A program made the position numbers and the translations under genes. This document shows positions 38,721-45,859 of a stretch of DNA of 45,859 nt, piece after piece. Within the stretch, counting starts at the first letter, position 1, and each line of letters opens with the position of its first letter. The DNA comes from Nocardia pseudovaccinii NBRC 100343 (lineage in GTDB: Bacteria; Actinomycetota; Actinomycetes; Mycobacteriales; Mycobacteriaceae): NCBI RefSeq assembly GCF_001613225.1, contig NZ_BDBY01000218.1, positions 1 through 45,859 on the forward strand. The letters run 5' to 3'. The notes under the pieces were generated by a model that was not told the origin of the DNA, did not search any database, and saw only the letters and a program-made list of their open reading frames with translations.

Positions 38721-39989
38721 CTACCTGACAGCCATCGGCGGTGCTTTGTCAAAAACGACCGGAAGTCCCACCAGCGCCCGGTGGAATGGTCCCGGCCGCC
38801 ATTTCAGTTGTTCCGCGGACTTCGCTGGCCTGATGTCGGGCAGCGCAGCGAATAGTTGATCGATGCCATCCTGCGCGATCTCGTATGCCAGGGGTTTTGC
38901 TGGGCAGGCGTGTGGTCCGCCGCCAAACGCCAAATGTGACTGGTTGTTGATGTGGCTGCCGCCGGGGTTGGCGGCGACGCGGATCGCCGGGTCGTTGTTG
39001 CAAGCAGCGAGGCTGATAACGACCGGCTGATGTGCCTCCAAAAGGACTCCGTCGACCATGACCGGCCGGTTCGGGTATCTGAAGCAGAAGTTCGCCATCG
39101 GCGGGTCGTTGAACAAGACCTCGTCGAGGGCGGTCCGGGTCGACAGATTCCGGCCGTAGTCGCCGCCGAACGCTCCGTACCGGGGTTCGCGCAGCATCAG
39201 GTCCAGCGTGTTGGTGATCAGGTTACGTTCGAGTTCGAACCCGGCACCGTAGAACGACATCAGGTTGGCGAATACCTCGACATCGTCGAGCGCGCCGGGG
39301 TGGGTCACCATTCGCGAGGTGGCGTCGTCGCCGGGCTCCGCGCGCTTGAGCTGGATCAGCTCCATCAGGGCTTCCTTGATCATCGTCATGCCCTGCTGAG
39401 CTGTGAGCGTACTGCGCTGATCGAAACGCGCTGCCATGCCGTTCGCGACCTGTGTGCCGATCTCCTCCGGGCAACCGCATATCTCGTTGAGGACCCCCAA
39501 TACCAGTCCGAATGCGTAGTCGGCCATCAGATCGGCCGAACCTTCGCCACAGAACTTGTTGATCAGCGGGATAGCGATCCGCTCGACCAGCAAGTTCACA
39601 TTATTGAGGTCGACTCCGTCGATGCTCACGACAGAAGCATCTCGATAGCGGTGGTGCAGGGGACCAGTGTTGTACCGCGCAGCGGGGAACCACGCCATCA
39701 TCGCCCGAACGGGCGAATCCGGAGGAACAGGGCCACTTTGCCATTCTCGGGGGTCAGACGGAAAGTGTTCGGGATCGTTGAGAATTCGCACCGCAGTTGC
39801 GTGGCTTATCACCAGCGTGGCGGGTACATTCGGCGCCAGCTCGACCGGGACCAGCGCAGGGTAACGGCTCCGCATCGCAGCATAGGCGCCATGCGGGTCG
39901 GCGGCGAAATTGGGGTCGTACATCGGAAACCGTTGGGGCAGTTGGTGGACGTGGGCGGTTGGATGGGCCGGGGACGACTGCGAGGTCAA
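38721..39989 (-). CDS. Cytochrome P450, CYP157-like, lacking the ExxR motif (second copy)
   Basis: 422 residues, TTG start at 39989 with GGAG upstream. Heme loop FGGGPHACPAKPLA with Cys362. As in the other copy, the K-helix reads DEVLF and lacks the ExxR Arg; the I-helix is FYGAGFELERNLI. The two P450s share long identical stretches such as VPATLVI, RTALDEVLF/RDALDEVLF, HQPVVIS(L/M)AACN and WR(P/T)GPFHRAL, so they are paralogues that have diverged. Oxygen activation may still occur, because some ExxR-lacking P450s fold and bind heme. Confidence 0.85.
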   Translation of the reverse strand: MTSQSSPAHPTAHVHQLPQRFPMYDPNFAADPHGAYAAMRSRYPALVPVELAPNVPATLVISHATAVRILNDPEHFPSDPREWQSGPVPPDSPVRAMMAWFPAARYNTGPLHHRYRDASVVSIDGVDLNNVNLLVERIAIPLINKFCGEGSADLMADYAFGLVLGVLNEICGCPEEIGTQVANGMAARFDQRSTLTAQQGMTMIKEALMELIQLKRAEPGDDATSRMVTHPGALDDVEVFANLMSFYGAGFELERNLITNTLDLMLREPRYGAFGGDYGRNLSTRTALDEVLFNDPPMANFCFRYPNRPVMVDGVLLEAHQPVVISLAACNNDPAIRVAANPGGSHINNQSHLAFGGGPHACPAKPLAYEIAQDGIDQLFAALPDIRPAKSAEQLKWRPGPFHRALVGLPVVFDKAPPMAVR

Positions 39990-40120
39990 AACGTGGCTCC
40001 AAATGGATTGAATTAGGACGCGGATCGCGAGTACGGATACAGCTTCGAATTACATGCGCCGGTTGGAAGAAACAGGCTCCTGTTCGGTCCCGGTATCGGC
40101 GATGATTTCCTCTTCTGCGT

Positions 40121-40234
40121 TCATGCACTTGTCGATAGGCCGACAGACAGCGTTGATCCGCACATTTCGCCGTGGACACAGACCATCACAGTGGGTCTGG
40201 TCGATGAAATCACCTCAGCGACATACTGATTCAT
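40121..40234 (-). CDS. Possible 37-residue peptide gene
   Basis: ATG at 40232-40234 preceded by GAGAGG six bases upstream; stop at 40121-40123. The product is Ser/Thr-rich in its C-terminal half with two Cys (CVHGEMCGSTLSVGLSTSA). It lies between the antiporter and the second P450, on the same strand as both, next to a transposase remnant. It could be a small modified-peptide precursor or chance; no modifying enzymes other than P450s are near. Low confidence. Confidence 0.25.
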   Translation of the reverse strand: MNQYVAEVISSTRPTVMVCVHGEMCGSTLSVGLSTSA

Positions 40235-40288
40235 GCGCACCCTCTCGTCGTCAGGTCGGTCCAGAACTATAGTCCCCGGGATGAGGTT

Positions 40289-40396
40289 CGCAATCCCAGG
40301 TGGCCATTTCGGCGGGCGGTCCGCCCTCTTGCCGCGAGGCGGCAGCGGTTGTAGCCGCGCCCACTGGGCGTCAGTCAGATCCGCTCGCCTCGTCAC
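40289..40396 (-). pseudogene. N-terminal remnant of an IS5-type transposase
   Basis: The translation RRADLTDAQWARLQPL, then RGKRADRPPKWP, matches the very start of IS5/IS4-group transposases (LTDAQWARLEPLLP...GRPPKW). It breaks off after ~36 residues, with no catalytic part nearby. Shows past mobile-element activity in the locus. Apart from this and the small ORF, 39990-40529 shows nothing else. Confidence 0.65.
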
Positions 40397-40529
40397 CGAC
40401 ACGCCAATGCGGCCAACACCTTCCGCCCTCAACTCGTACCACTTTCAAAACACGGACGAGGACCCTTCCGGAACCTGGCCGCTCGCCTCTAGCAACATAG
40501 CAACGGTCAGACGGCGATGCTCGGGGAAC

Positions 40530-41762
40530 CTAGTTGCCGACCGGATGGTTCAAGCGGTTGGCCGGAGTAGCCGGATCAGCCCGTGGCGCCTCGTAGAAAC
40601 CGATCAGCTTCAGCATCGGTGCGGTCATCGCCGTTGTCACCAAAGCCATCACTACCAGTACCGAATATAGTTGTGGGCCAATAAGTCCCGCGCTGAGACC
40701 GACGTTGAGTATGACGAGTTCGGTCAATCCGCGGGTGTTCAGCAAGGCCGCCAACGCGGCCGCCGATCGAGACGGCAGACCTGTCAGTCGTCCAGCCACG
40801 TAGACACTTCCGAGCTTTCCCGCGACGGCCACCACCATGATCACCACCAACTCGCCGATCGCGGCCCGGTCGATCGCCCCGAGATCGACCGCGAGCCCCG
40901 CCACGACGAAGAATCCGGGCAGCAACACCAAGCTCAGGATCCGGGCGCCGGATTCGACCGACTCGCGTCGCGTGCGGGGGAACACCACACCGAAGGCGAA
41001 CGCACCGAAGATCAAATGCAGTCCGATCCATTCGGTGATCGCGCCGAGCAGCAGCGCGCCGCCGACACCGACCACGATCATCGTCTGCTCGGTGCCCGCG
41101 GCGGCGATCCGCGTCAATGCCGGACGCACGATCCACCACGTCACAGCTACCACAGGCACCAGGAGCGCCAGTCGCCATTGGCTGCCCGTTCCGGGGTGCG
41201 CGACGGCCAGCACGACGGCCAGCGCCGTCCAGGCGAAGATGTCGACCAGCGCCGCACAGGCGAGGCTGAGCTGACCGACTCCGGTGCGTGTCAGTCCACG
41301 ATCATGCAGGATCCGGGCCAGCACCGGAAACGCGGTCACTGCCAGCGCACAGCCGATGAACAGCGTGAAACTCGGTAGGTCACCGGTCCGGTGCCGGGCG
41401 AGCGCGGTCGCGGCGATGCCACAGCCCAGGACGAACGGCACGGCATACGCGGCGACCGATACCGCCGGGATCGACCGTCGGCTGCCCGCGAATACGCTGC
41501 GGTCGAGTTCCAGTCCGGCGACGAACATGAACACGGCGACGCCCACATTGGCGAGCAGGGTCAGATACGAGCGGATCTCGTGCGGAAACAGCATCTCCGA
41601 CAGATGCGTCCCCAACACGGTCGGGCCCGCGAGTATTCCGGCGGTGATCTCCCCGATCACCGCGGGCTGGCCGACGCGTTCGGCCAGTCGGCCCAAGATC
41701 CGAGCCGCTGCCATGATGAGGACGAGATCCATTAGGACCACGACGATTTGACTACTTTGCAC
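40530..41762 (-). CDS. CPA2-family cation:proton antiporter
   Basis: 410 residues, GTG start with GGGAGAAG upstream. Twelve to thirteen spans; characteristic parts are GRLAERVGQPAVIGEITAGILAGPTVLG, GVAVFMFVAGLELD, the ion-binding region CALAVTAFPVLARIL, and LLNTRGLTELVILNVG. It is the third gene of a compact minus-strand operon with the halogenase and the fusion gene (35-base gap). Antiporters of this kind are often found in antibiotic clusters as presumed exporters or self-protection; that role here is inferred from context. Confidence 0.9.
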   Translation of the reverse strand: MQSSQIVVVLMDLVLIMAAARILGRLAERVGQPAVIGEITAGILAGPTVLGTHLSEMLFPHEIRSYLTLLANVGVAVFMFVAGLELDRSVFAGSRRSIPAVSVAAYAVPFVLGCGIAATALARHRTGDLPSFTLFIGCALAVTAFPVLARILHDRGLTRTGVGQLSLACAALVDIFAWTALAVVLAVAHPGTGSQWRLALLVPVVAVTWWIVRPALTRIAAAGTEQTMIVVGVGGALLLGAITEWIGLHLIFGAFAFGVVFPRTRRESVESGARILSLVLLPGFFVVAGLAVDLGAIDRAAIGELVVIMVVAVAGKLGSVYVAGRLTGLPSRSAAALAALLNTRGLTELVILNVGLSAGLIGPQLYSVLVVMALVTTAMTAPMLKLIGFYEAPRADPATPANRLNHPVGN

Positions 41763-41797
41763 TCACTTCTCCCTCGCGATTCGACGGCGTGCGCCGA

Positions 41798-43525
41798 TCA
41801 GCTTGCCCACATCGCGCTCAGCGTGGTGACGACACAGCGCAATGCCCGTCCGGTATCCAGTCTGGTATCGAGGCGATTTCGGGGTTCGCAGTCCAGGTGC
41901 AGGCCAGCAGGCACGGTCCCTGTGGCCCGGCAAGCGCTGACGAAGGTGTGAATCGCCGTGGCGGGATCGTCGGCCTGCATCGGATCACACACCCAGCCCA
42001 CCGGGGTGCCGCACCGGGCGGCCGCCTCGAACAACGCGGGAAGTGCGTCGGCGCTACGGGTGCCCGACAGTGTGGGGACGAGCGTGAGCCGACCGGGCCG
42101 ACGCTCCGGATTCAGATATCGGCACAGGAACTCGACATCGTCCGGCGTCGCGGTGGGACCGAGGGTTACCGCCAGTGGGTTGCGGACGCGGGCGGCGAAA
42201 GACAGGTGCTGGGAAGTGAATTCGTGGTTCCGGTCGCCGATCCAGAGCAGTTGGGTCGAGCGGTCCCACTCCGGCCGCGTCAGCCGAGGTCGAGTCGCAT
42301 TCGAATCGCAGGATCGGGCCGTGCGCGAGATATGCAGGCGGGCAATGGAACTGTACAGTTCGCGGGATGCGGCCGGTGCGCTTGCCGCGATGGGGAGCAT
42401 TGCGGCGACCTCGACCAGCAGATCCCGTGCCACCGACGCCGGGTAGTGGTCCGCGGCGCCGCGCAGCATGCTAATGCAGAGCGCGATGGGCGGAATCGAG
42501 ACGCGCCAACTTTCGAGCAGTGCCGCGGCCCGGCGGTATCCCTCCGGTAGCCGATCTCCAGGCAATGTACTGGAATCAGCTGGCGCACTGCATAATTCGT
42601 CGTCGTAACGCACTTGGCCGATGGTCACGATCGGCGTGTCCAGTCCGTGTTTCAATACTGCGGCGGCACTGATCGCGAGCGCACGGTGGGCAGGCAGTGT
42701 CGTGACATCGAGGGCCGCGGAAGTGCGGGCGCCGAGATGCACTATGAATGCCCGCCCACGCGCTGCGGCAGCCAAATCGATAGTGAGCGAGTCGCATTCG
42801 CGTGGATGGACCAGCGCGGGCAGCGCTCGCGAACACTGTCCGCTGGTGCGCGGTGACTCGGTATCGCAGCCACCCCGGGGTGTTGTCGAGGGGTGGGCCG
42901 GTCGTGCTCGGGTGTAATCCGGCTCGTCGGCCCAACTCAGATCATCAGCCGAGATGGGGGCATGCTCCGGTGGTACAACGCTGGGATTGAATATCTCGCG
43001 GATATAGCACAGCGGCTGATGATCTCCGAGCATGATGACGTACGCCTTTGCCGCGCAGAGGCGACCATCGGGCCATCTCGTGACGCCCGCCCGCAACACA
43101 TGTCGCCGCTGGGATACTCCCCGGGAAATCAAGCCGCGTCCGATCGGCACATGCAGATCGTCGGTGCCTGCCGCGGCCGCGGCCCCGCTCACCGCGACGA
43201 CATAGTTCACCGATGCGGTCACCATATCGGCACTGATCAGACATGACCGCCGGACGATGACACGGTCGGGGCCGGCCAACCGCAAAGCGTCGGCGACGGT
43301 GGCGGGCAGCTGCTCGGCCGTGAGTTCGTCCTGGCGCAGCACCCGCACCTGCAGATCCGTGCCGAGTATGGCCTCGAGTCTCGGCTGGGTGAAGTCGTCG
43401 CTGGCCAGCAGCCTCCGGGTGATCGGATGGCCGAATCGCGCGATCTGTTGTGTGGCTGTCCGGGAGCCCGAACCACCGACGGGGGAATCGCCCGGTGGTT
43501 CGGGGTCGGAGCGCGTGATCGTCAT
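41798..43525 (-). CDS. Fusion of a chorismate-lyase-like domain and a degenerate class II DAHP-synthase-like domain
   Basis: 575 residues. Residues ~25-190 resemble chorismate pyruvate-lyase: LRQDELTAEQLP, VIVRRSCLISADMV, LHVPIGRGLISRGVSQRRHVLRAGVTRW and YVIMLGDHQPLCYIREIFNP. Residues ~245-570 follow class II DAHP synthase: LAAAARGRAF, LLWIGDRNHEF, NPLAVTLGPTATPDD, PGRLTLVP, WVCDPMQ, AGLHLD and LDTRLDTGRAL. Compared with the active enzyme, the metal Cys is lost (GARTS), the metal His is Gln517, Glu is Asp545, the Lys of GVKLGP is Thr454, and the Arg after TLV is gone; Asp553 remains. Thus 4-hydroxybenzoate-forming chemistry is possible, DAHP synthesis unlikely. It sits between halogenase and antiporter genes (~40-base gaps). 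Confidence 0.72.
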   Translation of the reverse strand: MTITRSDPEPPGDSPVGGSGSRTATQQIARFGHPITRRLLASDDFTQPRLEAILGTDLQVRVLRQDELTAEQLPATVADALRLAGPDRVIVRRSCLISADMVTASVNYVVAVSGAAAAAGTDDLHVPIGRGLISRGVSQRRHVLRAGVTRWPDGRLCAAKAYVIMLGDHQPLCYIREIFNPSVVPPEHAPISADDLSWADEPDYTRARPAHPSTTPRGGCDTESPRTSGQCSRALPALVHPRECDSLTIDLAAAARGRAFIVHLGARTSAALDVTTLPAHRALAISAAAVLKHGLDTPIVTIGQVRYDDELCSAPADSSTLPGDRLPEGYRRAAALLESWRVSIPPIALCISMLRGAADHYPASVARDLLVEVAAMLPIAASAPAASRELYSSIARLHISRTARSCDSNATRPRLTRPEWDRSTQLLWIGDRNHEFTSQHLSFAARVRNPLAVTLGPTATPDDVEFLCRYLNPERRPGRLTLVPTLSGTRSADALPALFEAAARCGTPVGWVCDPMQADDPATAIHTFVSACRATGTVPAGLHLDCEPRNRLDTRLDTGRALRCVVTTLSAMWAS

Positions 43526-43565
43526 AGTGATCGGCTTCGCGCCGTGGTTTTCACGTAGGCCGGAA

Positions 43566-45053
43566 CTAGAGCGCGGGCACGTCGGCTGCCTTCGGGGGAA
43601 GCACCGGCCGTGCTATGGCCTCGACCTCGGTGGCGTCACGAGGCCGCGTGGTCAGGCCGAGTACCGGCTCGGTGGTGATTCGCACATCGTTCAGCACCGT
43701 GTCCGCCAGCGGGTCACGCCAGTGGTCCCAGACGAGCGACATGTCCAGATGACCCATGTACTCGAGGTTGGCCGACTCCGCGTGCAGTTTTTCGGTCTCG
43801 GTGAGCTCGGAGGCGATGGTGTCGGTCGGGGTGAGTTCTTGCTCTCCCGAGGATTCGTCCACATCGGTGAGCCCGGTCATGATCCGGGTGAACGACACCT
43901 CTGGGGTGTCGCCTTCGTGCGCCTCGGTGAGTTTGTCTGCGTGCGAGAAGTATTCGTCGGAACCGATGTACTGTTCGTACATACGCGAGACCAACACGAG
44001 GAATCGTGAGTAAGCCCGTCGGGCAGTGTGCTCGTAGAAGGCCATTGCGTCGGTCTCGCTCATTTCGCCGCGCAGGGTGGTCGCGATCGCGGCCGCGGCC
44101 ACGAGCCCGCCGTAGGTCGCCAGATGCACGCCCGAGGACAGCAGCGGATCGAGGAAGGCCGCGGAGTCACCGACGAGGGCATAACCTGGCCCGCAGAACC
44201 GATTCGACACATAGGAATAGTCCTGCTCGGCCTTGACCTCGGCGACCTGCTCCGCGCCTTCGAGCAATGCGCTCATGGCCTTGCTGTCGCGAATCGTGTT
44301 GAGGTAGTAAGCATCTCGACCCTGCTGGCGTAGTCGCTCGCCCGCCTTGCGTGTGGAAACCACATAGCCGACGCTGAATCGGCCGTTGGACAGGGGGATA
44401 TGCCAGAACCAGCCGCCCTCGGGGGTGGAGACGACATTGATCGCGCCTTCCGGGCTGTCCGGGTGCAGGCGCGCACCCTCCCAATACGACCAGACCGCGA
44501 CGTTGCGGAACGCGGGGTGCTGCTGGCGCATGTTGAAGCGCCGCTTGGCCAGCAGGCCGTATCGTCCCGTGGCGTCGACGAGGAAATCGAATTCGGTGGT
44601 CCGAGTCCCGGTGTCGCCGGGGCCGGTCCATTCGACGGCTACCGGGCGGTCACCATCGAAAATCACGTTCTCGACATTGGCGTTCTCGATCACCTGCGCG
44701 CCTTGTTCGGCCGCGTTGCGCAGCAGAATGTCGTCGAACGCGTCTCGCTCGACCTGGTAGGACCAGGCTTCGGCATCGACGAGCTTGGACCAGTCCAGCA
44801 CCCAGTTATCGTTCTGCCACTGGAAGTATGCGCCCCGCTTGATCTGGAAGCCATGCGCCGCGACCTTGTCGAACGCGCCGGACAGACGCAGTGTCGACAG
44901 GCACGATGCGAGCATTGATTCACCGATGTGATACCGCGGGAACGTATCTCGTTCCAGAAGCGTCACACGTATCCCTGACCTAGCCAGTAGAGCCGCGGTT
45001 GTCGACCCCGCTGGGCCACCACCGACAACGAGGACATGCGGATCGTTCGCCAT
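43566..45053 (-). CDS. FADH2-dependent halogenase (phenolic/pyrrole type)
   Basis: 495 residues. The FAD-binding GGGPAGST (11-18) is followed by LLERDTFPRYHIGESML. Lys72 in FQIKRGAYF is at the place of the conserved catalytic lysine, and the halogenase hallmark WxWxIP appears as WFWHIP (215-220). GDSAAFLDPLLSSGVHLA (295-312) is the usual second flavin motif. A longer C-terminal region (~360-495) is like that of halogenases acting on carrier-bound or phenolic substrates rather than free tryptophan. A separate flavin reductase would be needed; none is visible. AAGGAG lies just before the ATG. First gene of the operon. Confidence 0.88.
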   Translation of the reverse strand: MANDPHVLVVGGGPAGSTTAALLARSGIRVTLLERDTFPRYHIGESMLASCLSTLRLSGAFDKVAAHGFQIKRGAYFQWQNDNWVLDWSKLVDAEAWSYQVERDAFDDILLRNAAEQGAQVIENANVENVIFDGDRPVAVEWTGPGDTGTRTTEFDFLVDATGRYGLLAKRRFNMRQQHPAFRNVAVWSYWEGARLHPDSPEGAINVVSTPEGGWFWHIPLSNGRFSVGYVVSTRKAGERLRQQGRDAYYLNTIRDSKAMSALLEGAEQVAEVKAEQDYSYVSNRFCGPGYALVGDSAAFLDPLLSSGVHLATYGGLVAAAAIATTLRGEMSETDAMAFYEHTARRAYSRFLVLVSRMYEQYIGSDEYFSHADKLTEAHEGDTPEVSFTRIMTGLTDVDESSGEQELTPTDTIASELTETEKLHAESANLEYMGHLDMSLVWDHWRDPLADTVLNDVRITTEPVLGLTTRPRDATEVEAIARPVLPPKAADVPAL

Positions 45054-45195
45054 TGCAGACTCCTTGGAACAGCGGACACCGACGCGGACTGTGCGCCCAC
45101 ATCGGCAACCGAACCAAATCCGGTCCCACGGTGGTGGATCAACCCGGACCGAGCGTCGCCATCAGTTAGCCATCCATAGCGACGCCCCTCGTCAG

Positions 45196-45223
45196 AGTGT
45201 AACGGCAACTATCGAATCATCAA
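45196..45223 (-). promoter_or_regulatory. Candidate promoter of the halogenase operon
   Basis: On the minus strand TTGATG (45223-45218) and TACACT (45201-45196), 16 bases apart, resemble a SigA-type promoter. The leader to the halogenase start would be ~135 bases. Confidence 0.45.
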
Positions 45224-45670
45224 CCATCAGAGTCGATTTGGTGATCTCAGGCAATCAGTGGTAACCAGTGTCTGAAGGGTAGCCGATACCGTCGAGTCGG
45301 ACCTACGCGCCGAACCGCCCTTACGATGCACGCCTGGGCAGGTGTCGGATGCGGCGCCGCGAGTCCGCGGATGCATTTCGGAGCAGCACTTTTCGTGGAG
45401 ATCGTGCGCCGCGATCGGAGGGAATCGCCTGGGCGTGACAGGCGAGGCTGTTCGGTGTCGTTTGGCATCACCCCGCTCTTCCGGCAAATTTAGAGTAAAG
45501 CCCAAACCAGGACCGCGCGAGGCGTTCGCAAAGTTGACTTCTGCGGTTGGCGACCGATGCGCAGCGGTCAACACACGGATTCCGCTGCGGCGGAAGTGAT
45601 TTGCCCGGCCAGGCGGCCAGCAACGCGGGCGCGAACTGTCAAGTGCACCCGCGTTACCTGATCACGACGC
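45224..45670. other. Intergenic stretch at the right end
   Basis: No convincing gene: the frames found have Arg/Ser/Pro-rich shadow translations. No strong repeat was seen. Confidence 0.35.
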
Positions 45671-45859
45671 CTATTCGGGTGACTGCTCGACGGCCCTTGC
45701 CACCGCGACTGTGGCTTCGGCGGCGTGCCGGGCGACGTCGGGGGTGCATCGTCCGAGTCCGCACGCGGTGGCGACTCCGAAGGCATTGCGACCCAGCGCC
45801 TCCTCGAAAAGCGCACGTGCTCGATTGCTGTTCTCGACGGAATCCGTGGAAACCACACC
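45671..45859 (-). CDS. C-terminal end of a possible cobalamin-independent methionine-synthase-like protein
   Basis: The frame is open to the window edge; only the last ~62 residues are seen. The segment NAFGVATACGLGRCTPDVARHAAEATVAVARAV recalls the C-terminal zinc-site Cys region of MetE-like proteins (CGLG). The start lies outside the window. Identity tentative, since the catalytic core is not visible. Confidence 0.4.
   Translation of the reverse strand, partial: GVVSTDSVENSNRARALFEEALGRNAFGVATACGLGRCTPDVARHAAEATVAVARAVEQSPE

Noticed and set aside
45227..45574. A 115-codon minus-strand frame in the right-hand intergenic region.
   Set aside because: Arg/Ser/Pro-rich with no motif and no ribosome site.

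Overview
The window looks like a chromosomal segment of a high-GC actinobacterium of the Nocardia/Rhodococcus/Mycobacterium group, most likely Nocardia. The GC-rich codon use, the frequent GTG/TTG starts and above all the gene order support this. dapB, a small membrane protein and a flavodoxin-like gene are followed by dapA, rnj (RNase J), a TIGR03085-type gene, ftsK, then argA, pgsA, cinA, clgR, pspA and a PspM-like gene. This is the mycobacterial dapB...dapA-rnj-ftsK-argA-pgsA-clgR-pspA backbone with extra genes inserted. No species assignment was possible without a search.

Layout. 1-3.1 kb: the end of a pentapeptide-repeat protein, a VOC protein, a zinc alcohol dehydrogenase and two divergent winged-helix regulators sharing an operator. 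3.2-5.5 kb: dapB and neighbours. 5.6-9.8 kb: a response regulator, a sensor kinase, a second kinase-like membrane protein, and an AlkZ-type protein. 9.9-10.8 kb: a hydrolase remnant and a ribbon-helix-helix (HicB-like) regulator with a perfect 20-bp palindrome. 10.9-17.3 kb: dapA, rnj, TIGR03085, ftsK. 17.3-21.8 kb is an accessory island between ftsK and argA. It holds a NodU-type carbamoyltransferase, a minus-strand array of six tRNA or tRNA-like genes (anticodons CAU, UCG, ACG, UAG, CCG, CCA), a leader ORF with an apparent attenuator just upstream of the array, a methyltransferase remnant, a frameshifted terC, and a secreted protein. 21.9-26.7 kb: YciI, argA, pgsA, cinA, and the clgR-pspA-pspM envelope-stress operon behind a SigE-type promoter. 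26.8-28.9 kb: an IS110-family element and decayed genes. 29-30.3 kb: a SRPBCC-ArsR-SRPBCC operon with twin operators. 30.4-34.1 kb: a galactarate/talarate catabolic unit (dehydratase, keto-deoxyglucarate dehydratase, MFS permease). 34.3-36 kb: a DUF4239-like membrane protein and a repeat-rich surface protein. 36.4-45.1 kb: a probable secondary-metabolite locus with two P450s lacking the ExxR motif, a phenolic-acid-decarboxylase homologue, a CPA2 antiporter, a chorismate-lyase-like/class II DAHP-synthase-like fusion, and a flavin-dependent halogenase. The right edge cuts a possible MetE-like gene.

Two places deserve most attention. (1) At 19.33-19.52 kb, on the minus strand, a 38-codon ORF with seven Arg codons plus CTA, TGG and internal ATG ends inside one arm of a long antiterminator-like hairpin. 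That hairpin is mutually exclusive with a strong intrinsic terminator whose U-tract stops 7 bases short of the tRNA array. The leader codons match the anticodons of the array, which suggests ribosome-mediated attenuation of tRNA genes. (2) At 41.8-45.1 kb the halogenase, the fusion protein (whose DAHP-synthase half has lost most catalytic residues) and the antiporter form a tight operon. With the nearby P450s and decarboxylase homologue it suggests a chorismate-derived, halogenated phenolic product. Both are hypotheses read from the sequence alone.
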